From Thermohalobacter berrensis (lineage in GTDB: Bacteria > Bacillota > Clostridia > Tissierellales > Thermohalobacteraceae), in the NCBI RefSeq assembly GCF_003609645.1, contig NZ_MCIB01000036.1:1-64000 (forward strand): a DNA stretch of 64,000 bases, written 5' to 3'. Position 1 is the stretch's first letter, and every line of letters starts with the position of its first letter. The position numbers were made by a program, and so were the translations under genes. A model generated the notes under the pieces. The model did not search any database, was not told the DNA's origin, and saw only the letters and a program-made list of their open reading frames with translations. This document shows positions 52,079 to 60,648 of this stretch, one piece after another.

Positions 52079-54157
52079 AATAAATGTAGCCCTTATAGAA
52101 TTTAAAATAGCTATTACTGCAACCCCTACATCAGCAAAAACTGCTGCCCACATAGTCGCCATACCTAAGGCTCCAAGGATTAATACTAATATTTTTATAC
52201 CTAAAGCAAATACTATGTTTTGCCATACTATTTTTTTTGTTTTTTTAGAAATTTTTATTGCATCTGCTAGTTTGCTTATCTCATCTGTCATAATAACTAC
52301 ATCAGCTGCTTCAATGGCTGCATCTGAACCTAAACCTCCCATAGCTATGCCAATATCTGACCTAGCTAGAACAGGGGCATCATTTATACCATCACCAACA
52401 AATATAGTGTTACCCTTTTTATTTTTTTGAATAAGTTCAAATTTTTCTACTTTTTCATGGGGTAGCAGTTCAGCAAAAACCTTATCTATTCCAAGTTTTT
52501 CTCCTATTTTTTCGGCAACTAGTTTATTATCGCCAGTAAGCATTGATAAGTTTTTAATTCCCAATTTTTTAAGCTTACTTATCCCTTTTGACGTATCTGT
52601 CTTTAGCTCATCGGATATAACTATATAGCCCTCAAAATTTCCATCAATCGCAACATAAGCAACAGTACCATCAACATCTACTGTATTAAAGTCTATCTCA
52701 TTTATAGTCATTAATTTAGAATTACCTATAAGGATTTCCCTGTCTTCAATAATAGCTTTTATACCTTGACCAGATATTTCTTTGTAGTCTTTAACTAACT
52801 TTTCATTAATTTCATCATCATAGGCCTTTAATATAGAAATTGCAATAGGATGGTTAGAATAACTTTCCGCATATGCTGCATACTTTAACAACTCTCTTTC
52901 TGTCAAGCTACCTAAGGTTTGAATATTTGTAACTTTAAAAATTCCTTTAGTTAATGTTCCTGTTTTATCAAATACAATGGTATCTACATTAGTTAAAGCT
53001 TCGAGATAACTTCCACCTTTAACTAATATACCATTTTTTGATGCACCACCTATTCCTCCAAAGAAGCCTAAAGGTATAGATATTACAAGGGCACATGGAC
53101 ATGAAACTACCAGAAATATGGAAGCCCTATAAATCCATTCAGCCAATGATTCCTTTAAAATAATAGGTGGTAATATTGCAATAAAAAGTGCTAAAAATAC
53201 AACTACAGGTGTATAATATCTTGCAAATTTCGTTATAAACTTTTCTGTTGGAGCTTTCTTACTACTTGCTTTTTGGACAAGTTCTAATATTTTAGATACA
53301 GTTGATTCACTAAATTCTTTTGTAACCTTTACAGTTAATAGACCATTCTGGTTTATTGAACCACTTAAAACCTCATCTCCTTTTACCACTTTTCTTGGTA
53401 GAGATTCACCAGTTAATACAGATGTATCAATCATAGACTCTCCTGATATTACTTCACCATCTAGAGGAACTCTTTCACCTGGTTTTATTACAATGGTATC
53501 TCCAATTTTCACATTGTCTGGAGAAACCCTCAATATTGTTTGATCTGTTTTTAAATTTGCAAAGTCTGGCCTAATATTTAATAGGGATTTTATTGATTTT
53601 CTTGAACGATTAACAGCAAGGTCTTCGAAAATCATACCAATATTATAAAAGAGCATAACTGCTACTGCTTCAGGATATTCTTTAATAATAAATGCCGCTA
53701 TAGTAGCAATGGTCATTAAAAAGTTTTCATCAAATACTTGTCCTTTTGAAATGTTTCTTAGAGCACTTAATAATACCTTTCTACCTACTAAAAGATAACT
53801 TATTAAATAAAAGGTTATTTCAATATTAAATTTAAAATCAAATATTAAAACTGTAAAAAAGAGAATAGTACTTATACCAAGCTCAATAAGCTTACTTTTG
53901 TTAATGTTACTTTCGGTGATATTAGTTTCTTTAGATTTAACTATAACATTTACATGGGGTTCAATACTTTGTACTATTTTAGTTATCTTTTCTAGTATTT
54001 CTTTATCATCTAAATTAGACCTTTGTTCAATAGTTAAATTTTTATTTACGAAATCTATATTAGCTTTTTTGATTCCATCAATTAATCTTATTTTTCTTTC
54101 CATTTTTTTTGCACAATTGGCACAACCAAGGCCTTCTAATATAAACTCTTTTTCCAT
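52070..54157 (-). CDS. cadA: Heavy-metal (Zn/Cd/Pb) exporting P1B-ATPase, CadA/ZntA-like
   Basis: 695 residues. One N-terminal HMA metal domain (LEGLGCANCAKKM), membrane helices, SGESMIDTSVLTGESLP, the CPC ion site in VVSCPCALVISIP, phosphorylation site FDKTGTLTKG, SNHPIA (HP locus), MLTGDN and FVGDGINDAPVLARS. CPC with this HMA and the adjacent ArsR sensor points to Zn(II)/Cd(II)/Pb(II) rather than copper. GGGGGA precedes the ATG. It lies 34 nt downstream of the sensor gene. Confidence 0.94.
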   Translation of the reverse strand: MEKEFILEGLGCANCAKKMERKIRLIDGIKKANIDFVNKNLTIEQRSNLDDKEILEKITKIVQSIEPHVNVIVKSKETNITESNINKSKLIELGISTILFFTVLIFDFKFNIEITFYLISYLLVGRKVLLSALRNISKGQVFDENFLMTIATIAAFIIKEYPEAVAVMLFYNIGMIFEDLAVNRSRKSIKSLLNIRPDFANLKTDQTILRVSPDNVKIGDTIVIKPGERVPLDGEVISGESMIDTSVLTGESLPRKVVKGDEVLSGSINQNGLLTVKVTKEFSESTVSKILELVQKASSKKAPTEKFITKFARYYTPVVVFLALFIAILPPIILKESLAEWIYRASIFLVVSCPCALVISIPLGFFGGIGGASKNGILVKGGSYLEALTNVDTIVFDKTGTLTKGIFKVTNIQTLGSLTERELLKYAAYAESYSNHPIAISILKAYDDEINEKLVKDYKEISGQGIKAIIEDREILIGNSKLMTINEIDFNTVDVDGTVAYVAIDGNFEGYIVISDELKTDTSKGISKLKKLGIKNLSMLTGDNKLVAEKIGEKLGIDKVFAELLPHEKVEKFELIQKNKKGNTIFVGDGINDAPVLARSDIGIAMGGLGSDAAIEAADVVIMTDEISKLADAIKISKKTKKIVWQNIVFALGIKILVLILGALGMATMWAAVFADVGVAVIAILNSIRATFIKD

Positions 54158-54191
54158 TTATATTTCCCCCTTTATACAAGGACTCATAAAT

Positions 54192-54545
54192 TTAGTTGTG
54201 AATTATATGGTTAAATCCTTGGTCAAATACTTTTTTTACATGGTCATCATCAAGGGAATAATAAACAACTTTACCTTCTTTTCTATATTTAACTAGTCTT
54301 GCTTGCTTTAATATTCTTAACTGATGGGATATAGCTGATTGTTTCATCCCAAGTAGGGCAGCAATATCACAAACACACATTTCAGATTCAAATAAAGCAC
54401 AGATTATTTTAATTCGAGTAGTGTCACCAAAGACTTTAAAAAATTCAGCTAATTCATATAGTTTTTCTTCTTCAGGCATTTTTTTCTTAACTTTTTCAAC
54501 TATATCGTTATGGATTATACTACAATCACAAGTATCTTTACCCAT
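54192..54545 (-). CDS. ArsR/SmtB-family metal sensor, CadC/CzrA-like
   Basis: 117 residues. The winged HTH reads FFKVFGDTTRIKIICALFES, CVCDIAALLGMKQSAISHQL and RLVKYRKEGKVVYYSLDDDH. Both known metal sites seem present: an alpha3N-type site with CDC near the N-terminus plus ECVCD-type CxC (residues about 5-8 and 57-59), and an alpha5 site DDH-x10-HxxH at the C-terminal helix. It should leave its operator at 54568 when Zn, Cd or Pb bind. AGGAGG precedes the ATG. First gene of the operon. Confidence 0.93.
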   Translation of the reverse strand: MGKDTCDCSIIHNDIVEKVKKKMPEEEKLYELAEFFKVFGDTTRIKIICALFESEMCVCDIAALLGMKQSAISHQLRILKQARLVKYRKEGKVVYYSLDDDHVKKVFDQGFNHIIHN

Positions 54546-54567
54546 TATAATCCTCCTTTATACTAAT

Positions 54568-54587
54568 ATATGAGCATATATTCATAT
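54568..54587. promoter_or_regulatory. ArsR-type operator ATATGA-N8-TCATAT
   Basis: The imperfect inverted repeat ATATGA-N8-TCATAT, 23 bp upstream of the sensor's start, has the classic arrangement for SmtB/CadC/CzrA operators (12-2-12-like with TGA/TCA). Confidence 0.82.
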
Positions 54588-54749
54588 GTTCTACTACATT
54601 ATACAATGAATAATAAAATAATTCAATATTAATGTTGATAAATAAATTTTACATAAAAGTAATGTAAGCGTGTAAATACCAATGTTTTGTGATATAATAG
54701 AACTAATGTTCTTGTGTATGGAAGATATAAAAACTGGAGGAAGCAAAAG

Positions 54750-55337
54750 ATGAAAGGCAAAACACATATGATGCTAGGAGTTGCCTCAGGAATTACAGTA
54801 GCATTGAACTTTTCCGCAGATAATGCTGGTATTTTAGTAGGTTCAGCAATTATTGGGTCTATAATCCCTGACATAGATCATCCTAGAAGTACTTTTAATC
54901 AAAAGGTTTTATTAATAAAAAATAAAATATATAAGGCTATTATATATTCTATTATTGGAATTATATTTTTACATTTTTTTATAGAAACTAATGAAAAATC
55001 TTTAGGAATTTTGGGGACTGCTCTTATTTTAACAGGAGTTTCTAATCATAGAGGATTTACACATAGCTTATTAGGTATATTTCTGTATTCAACGGTGATT
55101 AAAATGTTAGCTACAAAATATAATATTAATGATGCTTATTTAGGGTTTGTAATAGGGTATATGAGTCATCTTATAGCAGATTATTTTACTAGAGGTGGAA
55201 TAAGGATATTTTATCCTTTTGGAAAAGCAATATCTTCGCCTTTAAAAATAAAAGCTGGAGGAAAATTTGAAGAGCTATTATTTATTAGTGCTGCTCTATA
55301 CTCACTATATAGATTTTACCAAATTATCAAAATATGA
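54750..55337 (+). CDS. YdjM-type membrane-bound metal-dependent hydrolase
   Basis: 195 residues. KGKTHMMLGVASG (His), IPDIDHPRSTF, HRGFTHSLLG and MSHLIADYFTRGGIRIFYP contribute the His and Asp ligands seen in YdjM/DUF457 proteins, with about four helices. ATG 54750 has TGGAGG 9 nt upstream. Roles in the family are unclear, with links to membrane stress and phospholipid hydrolysis. It stands alone downstream of a bare promoter region. Confidence 0.87.
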   Translation: MKGKTHMMLGVASGITVALNFSADNAGILVGSAIIGSIIPDIDHPRSTFNQKVLLIKNKIYKAIIYSIIGIIFLHFFIETNEKSLGILGTALILTGVSNHRGFTHSLLGIFLYSTVIKMLATKYNINDAYLGFVIGYMSHLIADYFTRGGIRIFYPFGKAISSPLKIKAGGKFEELLFISAALYSLYRFYQIIKI

Positions 55338-55374
55338 TTAAAATATTATAAAATAGAACTAGGAGGTGAAAGTA

Positions 55375-55773
55375 TTGATTCAATATTTAGATGTAAGGAC
55401 AAGTGGAAGGACAGAGCTTATCGATATAACTCCTAAAATTAATGAAATAGTTTTAAATTCAGGCATTAAAAATGGAATATGCTATATATTTGTACCCCAC
55501 ACTACTGCTGCAGTTACTATTAATGAAAATTCCGACCCATATGTAAAAAGTGATATGATAAAAGAACTAAATAAAATAGTACCCTTTGATGATAATTACA
55601 AACATATGGAAGGCAATTCAGCTGCTCACATTAAAGCAAGTATTATAGGTTCATCTGAAACTATTATTATACATAATGGAAAGTTATTATTGGGAACATG
55701 GCAAGGTATATATTTTTGTGAATTTGATGGCCCTAGAAGTAGAAAGGTTGCTATAAAGATTATAGAAGATTAA
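55375..55773 (+). CDS. YjbQ / UPF0047 family protein
   Basis: 132 residues. VPHTTAAVTINENSDPYV near residue 45, ENSAAHIKASIIG-like GNSAAHIKAS, and LLLGTWQGIYFCEFDGPRSR near the C-terminus are the UPF0047 signature. Some have been shown to have thiamin-phosphate-like synthase activity. TTG 55375 is chosen, with AGGAGG 8 nt upstream; GTG 55366 overlaps this site. A glycerate kinase gene follows after 19 nt. Confidence 0.9.
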   Translation: MIQYLDVRTSGRTELIDITPKINEIVLNSGIKNGICYIFVPHTTAAVTINENSDPYVKSDMIKELNKIVPFDDNYKHMEGNSAAHIKASIIGSSETIIIHNGKLLLGTWQGIYFCEFDGPRSRKVAIKIIED

Positions 55774-55792
55774 TTATCAGGGGGAAATTGAT

Positions 55793-56953
55793 TTGAAAAT
55801 TGTAGTTGCTACAGATTCATTTAAAGGAAGTTTAAGTGCTTTGGAAGTTGTAAACAGTGTAGTAAAGGGGATAAAAAAGGTGTTTAATAATGCTGAAGTA
55901 ATAAAAATTCCTATGGCAGATGGAGGAGAGGGAACAGTAAAATCTTTAGTAGATGCTACCGAAGGAGAAATTGTATATGAAGAAGTTACAGGACCATTAG
56001 GTGATAAAGTAAGTGCTTTTTATGGAATATTGGGAGATAAAAAGACTGCGGTCATAGAAATGGCTGCAGCTTCAGGATTACCATTGGTTCCTAAGGATAA
56101 GAGAAATCCTATGATAACTACAACATATGGGACAGGTGAACTTATAAAATCAGCATTAGATAAAGGATGTAGAGAATTTGTTATAGGAATTGGTGGAAGT
56201 GCTACCAATGATGGTGGTGCGGGTATGGCTCAAGCATTAGGAATAAAACTTTTAGATAAAAAAGGAAAAGAAATTCCCTTTGGTGGTGGCTCACTAAAAT
56301 ATCTTGATAAGATTGATATGAGTAAGGTAGATAGGAGAATAGAAGAATCTAATTTCGTAGTTGCTTGTGATGTAGATAATCCCCTATGTGGTCCAAAGGG
56401 TGCTTCTTATGTTTATGGTCCACAAAAAGGGGCTACAGAAGAAATGGTCTTTAAGTTAGATGAAGGACTTAAACGTTTTGCAGAAATAATTAAGAGGGAT
56501 TTAGATAAAGAGGTTGAAACTATTAAAGGCGCTGGGGCAGCAGGTGGTCTAGGGGCAGGTTTACTAGCTTTTTTAGATGCAAAATTAAAGCCAGGAATAG
56601 ATATAGTTATAGAAAGGACTAGATTTAGGGAAAAGGTAAAAGATGCAGATTTTATAATAACAGGTGAAGGAAAAATGGATAGTCAGACTATATATGGCAA
56701 AACTCCAAATGGCGTAGCAAGGATTGCAAGGGAATATAATATACCAGTAATAGGGATTGCAGGTTATATATCAGATGATGCAGAAATTAATCATGATTAC
56801 GGAATAGATTCAATGTTTTCAATTATTAACTATCCCATTAATTTAGAAGAGGCTTTAAATAAAGAAAAGGCAAGTTTTTTAATAGAGAAGAATATAGAAG
56901 AGATATCTAGATTAATAAAAATTATAGTAGAAAAAATCACAACAAAAAATTGA
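55793..56953 (+). CDS. Glycerate kinase (GarK/GlxK class)
   Basis: 386 residues. The N-terminus (KIVVATDSFKGSLSALEVV) and PMADGGEGTVKSL are typical of the GlxK family; GIGGSATNDGGAGMAQALG and GAGAAGGLGAGLLAFL are further signatures, with TGEGKMDSQT at the C-terminal part. It phosphorylates D-glycerate, usually at the 2-OH in this class. TTG 55793 has GGGGGA upstream. Its stop is inside a terminator-like hairpin. Confidence 0.94.
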   Translation: MKIVVATDSFKGSLSALEVVNSVVKGIKKVFNNAEVIKIPMADGGEGTVKSLVDATEGEIVYEEVTGPLGDKVSAFYGILGDKKTAVIEMAAASGLPLVPKDKRNPMITTTYGTGELIKSALDKGCREFVIGIGGSATNDGGAGMAQALGIKLLDKKGKEIPFGGGSLKYLDKIDMSKVDRRIEESNFVVACDVDNPLCGPKGASYVYGPQKGATEEMVFKLDEGLKRFAEIIKRDLDKEVETIKGAGAAGGLGAGLLAFLDAKLKPGIDIVIERTRFREKVKDADFIITGEGKMDSQTIYGKTPNGVARIAREYNIPVIGIAGYISDDAEINHDYGIDSMFSIINYPINLEEALNKEKASFLIEKNIEEISRLIKIIVEKITTKN

Positions 56954-56982
56954 GACAGGAACCGGGTTTCTGTCTCAATTTT
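56946..56982 (+). terminator. Hairpin at the end of the glycerate kinase gene
   Basis: AAAATTGAGACAG pairs with CTGTCTCAATTTT (13 bp) and includes the stop codon. The tail is TTTT only, so it may allow some read-through to the VOC gene. Confidence 0.8.
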
Positions 56983-56997
56983 AAAGGAGGAATGGTA

Positions 56998-57354
56998 ATG
57001 GATATATGGGAAGGAATAATTACTTTTTTAGGAACAAAAAATCTAGATAAAACAGATTATTTCTACAATAAAATTTTAGGACTACCTTTATATAAAGACC
57101 AAGGTAAATGCAAAATTTACGAGGTACCAGATGGAGGCAAACTAGGCTTTTGTACTCACATATCTATAGTAAAGCAAGGAAAAAGCCCTATTATTACTTT
57201 GCTTGTAGAAGATGTAGATAGAATATACACTAAATTAACTAAAGTAGGTTTTCACCCTAATCCCCCTAAAAAGAAGGAACAGTTTAATATTTATCATTTT
57301 TTCATGGAAGATCCTAATGGATATACATTAGAAATACAGAAGTTTATAGATTAA
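56998..57354 (+). CDS. VOC (glyoxalase/bleomycin-resistance fold) protein
   Basis: 118 residues in two beta-alpha-beta-beta-beta units: IITFLGTKNLDKTDYFYNKI and later YHFFMEDPNGYTLEIQKF, where Glu in LEIQ is a usual metal ligand. ATG 56998 is used; 56992 is only 1 nt from AGGAGG. The family includes dioxygenases, isomerases and antibiotic binders, so no function can be set. Confidence 0.85.
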   Translation: MDIWEGIITFLGTKNLDKTDYFYNKILGLPLYKDQGKCKIYEVPDGGKLGFCTHISIVKQGKSPIITLLVEDVDRIYTKLTKVGFHPNPPKKKEQFNIYHFFMEDPNGYTLEIQKFID

Positions 57355-57362
57355 TTATAGTT

Positions 57363-58046
57363 TTACTTATAATCATCCCTAGAATCTACATATAAATTAC
57401 CAGATGTATCAATCTGAGCTAAAGCCACATCTTTAATATTCTCAACATTATGGGTTTTAATTTGTTCTTTTAACCAGCTTTTTGTTATACCTAGTTTCTT
57501 TATATTTTCTTCTATTATTTTTCCATCTTTTATAACATCTAAAGGAAGTTGTTGATAACCTACAGGTATGTTCATATCCTTAGGTGTAACAGGTTGGTTT
57601 TCTTTTCTAAGTAATATACTTATTTTTCCCTCTGGTTCCATTACAGCAAATTCAACATCACTAACATTAAAAACCTTTTTTTCCCTTAATTTTTTCATAA
57701 GATTATCTGTTGAGAGTCTCATTTTTCTTAAATTATTTTCCATTACTTTACCATTTGAAATAACAACTGTAGGTTCTCCTTCAAATATTTTTCTTGCAGT
57801 TATAGATTTTAGCGAAGCATATCCCATAAGATAGGTTAAGGCGAAGTATCCCAAAAGTGGACCAACATAATATAATGGATTTGTTCTAGTATCTGAAGCT
57901 AATCCACCAGCTAACGTACCCATAGCTGCAGCAGTAGCTAGGTTATAATATGTTATTCTTCCCATTTCTTTTTTGCCAATTATTCTTAAAATTGCCCAAA
58001 GAAGTATAAAGGATCCAACTATGCGGAAAAACATATTATCTAACAT
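57363..58046 (-). CDS. DUF421 (YetF-like) membrane protein, intact copy
   Basis: 227 residues. Three helices (about 5-85, with IIGKKEMGRITYYNLATAAA) are followed by the DUF421 soluble part (PTVVISNGKVMENNLRKMR and VEFAVMEPEGKISIL, ending in the second unit IDTSGNLYVD). AGGAGACAT precedes ATG 58046. It is 21 nt downstream of the broken DUF421 gene and shares its orientation, as in common Firmicute DUF421/DUF4363 clusters. Confidence 0.9.
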   Translation of the reverse strand: MLDNMFFRIVGSFILLWAILRIIGKKEMGRITYYNLATAAAMGTLAGGLASDTRTNPLYYVGPLLGYFALTYLMGYASLKSITARKIFEGEPTVVISNGKVMENNLRKMRLSTDNLMKKLREKKVFNVSDVEFAVMEPEGKISILLRKENQPVTPKDMNIPVGYQQLPLDVIKDGKIIEENIKKLGITKSWLKEQIKTHNVENIKDVALAQIDTSGNLYVDSRDDYK

Positions 58047-58067
58047 ATTATGTCTCCTTTCAACCTA

Positions 58068-58759
58068 CTAGTATATGTAAGGTAACTTTACATTTTTATC
58101 CCTTTTATCAACGTAAAGTTGTCCTGTAGAATCTACCTGTGCTAAAAGTACATCTTCAATTTTTTCAACATTAAAGGCTTTTAATTGTGTCATAAGCCAT
58201 TTTTTATCTTTGTTTAAATACTTTAAATTTTCATCATTTAATTTGCCATCAATAATAATGGGAAAACTTAATACTGTGGGGCTTGGAGTTATAGCTAAAT
58301 CACTAGGTTGAACAGGTCTTGCTTGAGCTTTTGGAATAACAGAAAGCTCCCCGTTTGGCTCTAAAATAGCATATTCTACATCTGCTACTTTTTGGTATCC
58401 CTTTTGTCTTAATTCCGATATAAGTAAAGGGATATTCATTCTTACCTTTTTTAACTCTTTTTTTAATATTTTTCCCTTTGCTATAAGAATAACAGGTTTT
58501 GCATCGATATTGTAAAAAAATTTTTTAATGCAAGGTTACCAATAATGTAACCAGTGATAGTTATGGTTGCAACTCCAACAGTTGCTTTGGAAGGTATTTT
58601 ATAAACTAAGGGTTCTGCAGCAACCGTTGTTAATAGCATCATTCCTGCTAAATCATAAGCAGTCATTTCAGCAACTGACTTTTTTCCTATTGCTCTTACG
58701 GCTGTCCATGAAACTAAAAACATTATAACAGCACGCACCATATAAACAACTATTTCCAT
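58068..58759 (-). pseudogene. Frameshifted DUF421 gene
   Basis: Two frames together encode one DUF421 protein. The 5' part (58759 to about 58510) carries MEIVVYMVRAVIMFLVSWTA and three helices; it leaves the family frame at an A6T7 tract near 58513-58525 (minus strand). Adding one T restores FYNIDAKPVILIAKGKILKK and joins directly to the rest of the domain, to 58068. It was broken by one base in a homopolymer, so real loss, phase variation, polymerase slippage and sequencing error all fit. The downstream part alone would start at ATG near 58439. GGAGG precedes the start. Confidence 0.85.
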
Positions 58760-58770
58760 ATAAATTCCTC

Positions 58771-59142
58771 CTATGGTTCAGGTACTAACCTATTAATGTT
58801 TTCCCATAAATCTTTTGCAGATTTTACACTAGTTAAAACAGTAGGTAAATCCTCTGCTTCAGTACCACCTATAATATCACTTAAAAGGTTTTCAAATGTA
58901 GAGAAATCCTCTTCAGCATAATTAAGCATAATTAATGGTTTATATCTTTTCCATTTATTTTTTATCTCTTTACTAATTTCTGCAGCTTTATCCCATTCCT
59001 CATTTTTACTATAATTTTCGATTTGATTCAGACTAGATTCTAGAGAACCTTTAGGAAATATAGATTCTTTTATAATGAAATAGCTAGTAAATAGTGCAGC
59101 AATTAAAACTATTAGTATGAATCCTAATAACTTATTATTCAA
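58771..59142 (-). CDS. DUF4363 family protein
   Basis: 123 residues. One N-terminal helix (about residues 5-23) is followed by an extracytoplasmic helical domain with NYSKNEEWDKAAEISKEIKN and YAEEDFSTFENLLSDIIGG. DUF4363 genes normally precede DUF421 genes in Firmicutes, as here. TTG 59142 has AGAGGTGA 5 nt upstream; the ATG at 59169 lacks a site. Function unknown. Confidence 0.82.
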   Translation of the reverse strand: MNNKLLGFILIVLIAALFTSYFIIKESIFPKGSLESSLNQIENYSKNEEWDKAAEISKEIKNKWKRYKPLIMLNYAEEDFSTFENLLSDIIGGTEAEDLPTVLTSVKSAKDLWENINRLVPEP

Positions 59143-59327
59143 ATTATCACCTCTTACAATGGCTTTCATTTTATTAGTATAACCAGATGTTAGGATAAAA
59201 ATTAGTTAAGGTCTATTAAAACAATATGAGATAATAATAGGTTTACAAATTGACAAACTTTATAATATAATAACTATATAAATACAAACATTAATCAAAA
59301 ACGTTTAGGGGATGGAGGGATGGAAGT

Positions 59328-60092
59328 ATGAACAATATTAATGAGATATTTTGGAATGCTACAGTTGAAGAAATAAAACAAGGATATGTTTATGATATTA
59401 AAAAGGAAAAATATATTTGTTTAATATGTGGAAAAAGCTTTACAGAAGGGATTATATATAAAAATAATGATACTCTTTGTGAGGCTAGAATGGCAATAAA
59501 GATGCATATATCTAAAGAACATGGACCAGTTTTTAATTATCTTATAAACATGAATAAAAAGTATACTGGTTTAACAGAAATCCAAAAAGAGCTTTTAGAT
59601 TACTTTTATAAGGGATTATCAGATAAGGAAATTGTGAAGGCTAGAGGGGGAGGCAGTACTTCAACTATAAGGAATCACCGCTTTAAATTAAAAGAAAGGG
59701 AAAAACAAGCAAAAATCTTTCTAGCATTAATGGGATTATTAAATGAAAACAATAAAAGTGAAACTAATGATAAGTTTATAGATATTCATAAGGGGGCTAC
59801 TATGGTGGATAATAGATATGAAATTACCGAAAAAGAAAAGGAAAAAATAATAAAAACTTATTTTGAAGAAAATGGAAGTCTTAATGTATTTCCTAGTAAA
59901 GAAAAAAGGAAAATTGTTGTACTTCAACATATAGTTAAGAATTTTAAAAATGATAAAAAATATACTGAAAAAGAAGTAAATAGAATTTTAAAAAGAATAT
60001 TTGAAGATTATGTTACTTTAAGAAGATATCTCATAGAATATGGCTTTATGGAAAGAAGTAGAGATTGTAAATATTATTGGATAAAAAATTAA
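59328..60092 (+). CDS. DUF2087-domain transcriptional regulator with N-terminal zinc-finger-like part
   Basis: 254 residues. The N-terminal CLICGK with later C and HISKEHG make a zinc-finger-like unit (about residues 35-67). A LuxR-like HTH follows (about 80-125, LTEIQKELLDYFYKGLSDKE and STIRNHRFKLKE). The C-terminal DUF2087 domain has FPSKEKRKIVVLQHIVKNF, YTEKEVNRILKRI and YVTLRRYLIEYGFM. ATG 59328 has GGGATGGAGGGATGG-like purines upstream. It ends in a 55-bp palindrome. Targets unknown. Confidence 0.85.
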   Translation: MNNINEIFWNATVEEIKQGYVYDIKKEKYICLICGKSFTEGIIYKNNDTLCEARMAIKMHISKEHGPVFNYLINMNKKYTGLTEIQKELLDYFYKGLSDKEIVKARGGGSTSTIRNHRFKLKEREKQAKIFLALMGLLNENNKSETNDKFIDIHKGATMVDNRYEITEKEKEKIIKTYFEENGSLNVFPSKEKRKIVVLQHIVKNFKNDKKYTEKEVNRILKRIFEDYVTLRRYLIEYGFMERSRDCKYYWIKN

Positions 60093-60137
60093 AAAATGAA
60101 ACGCGAACCCGGTTCGCGTTTCATTTTTTAATTTTTT
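60083..60137. terminator. 55-bp perfect palindrome acting as bidirectional terminator
   Basis: Arms of 27 bases (AAAAAATT...GCGAACC and its complement) around one C. The core is GAAACGCGAACC-C-GGTTCGCGTTTC. Both convergent genes end inside it, and A and T tracts flank both sides. The high-GC core contrasts with the region. Confidence 0.9.
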
Positions 60138-60312
60138 ATTCCCACTTTGGTTCATGGAATTTACTTTTTTCTAATCTTTTCCCTTCATCTTCTGACACTA
60201 TATATGCAGATATACCTAATCTTTCATATTCTTTTACTTTCTTAATAGCCTCTTCTCTAGGCATTGGGTCTGAAAGAACATTGTCAGTTCTTACAATAAA
60301 TTTCTTTTCCAT
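60136..60312 (-). CDS. Small conserved-looking protein of 58 residues, unknown function
   Basis: The minus strand encodes 58 residues starting MEKKFIVRTDNVLSDPMPRE and ending KFHEPKWE, with GGGAGG 7 nt before ATG 60312. It is charged and likely soluble, with one predicted helix (EEAIKKVKEYERLG) and a strand (ISAYIVSED). A frame on the plus strand here is only a shadow. I recall similar short proteins in Clostridia without known function. Confidence 0.75.
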   Translation of the reverse strand: MEKKFIVRTDNVLSDPMPREEAIKKVKEYERLGISAYIVSEDEGKRLEKSKFHEPKWE

Positions 60313-60583
60313 TAGAAAACCTCCCTAAACAGTCTAGTATTATTATCCCATTTTAATTAGATATTTATGAATTGTATGATTAGAAGTTATTAAATATAAG
60401 CTTATGTATAAATATACACAATACAACAAAAAGGAAAAGTGTAAAGATTTGTTAATTTATAAATTGCAAAGTATATATATTCTAAAATTTAAGAAAATTA
60501 TACCTAAATTTAATTAAAGTATGAATAAATTTACTTATTATTTAGAATGAAATAAAAAAATATATGAATTTTTAAAAAAAATC

Positions 60584-60612
60584 TTGCAAAAATATACTAA
60601 ACAATATATAAT
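60584..60612 (+). promoter_or_regulatory. Promoter of the polar amino-acid ABC transporter operon
   Basis: TTGCAA (60584-60589) and TATAAT (60607-60612) are 17 bp apart. The rest of the 336-nt gene-free stretch 60313-60648 is AT-rich and shows no riboswitch or T-box features that I can recognise. Confidence 0.75.
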
Positions 60613-60648
60613 ATGAATTAATAAAATTATGAAAGGGGAAGTGAATGG

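Noticed and set aside
60077-60328. 83-codon plus-strand frame after the DUF2087 gene
   Set aside because: It runs through the palindrome and antisense to the better supported 58-residue minus-strand gene.
60313-60648. Riboswitch or T-box before the amino-acid ABC operon
   Set aside because: Only a promoter was found; there is no T-box sequence, specifier stem or terminator in the leader.
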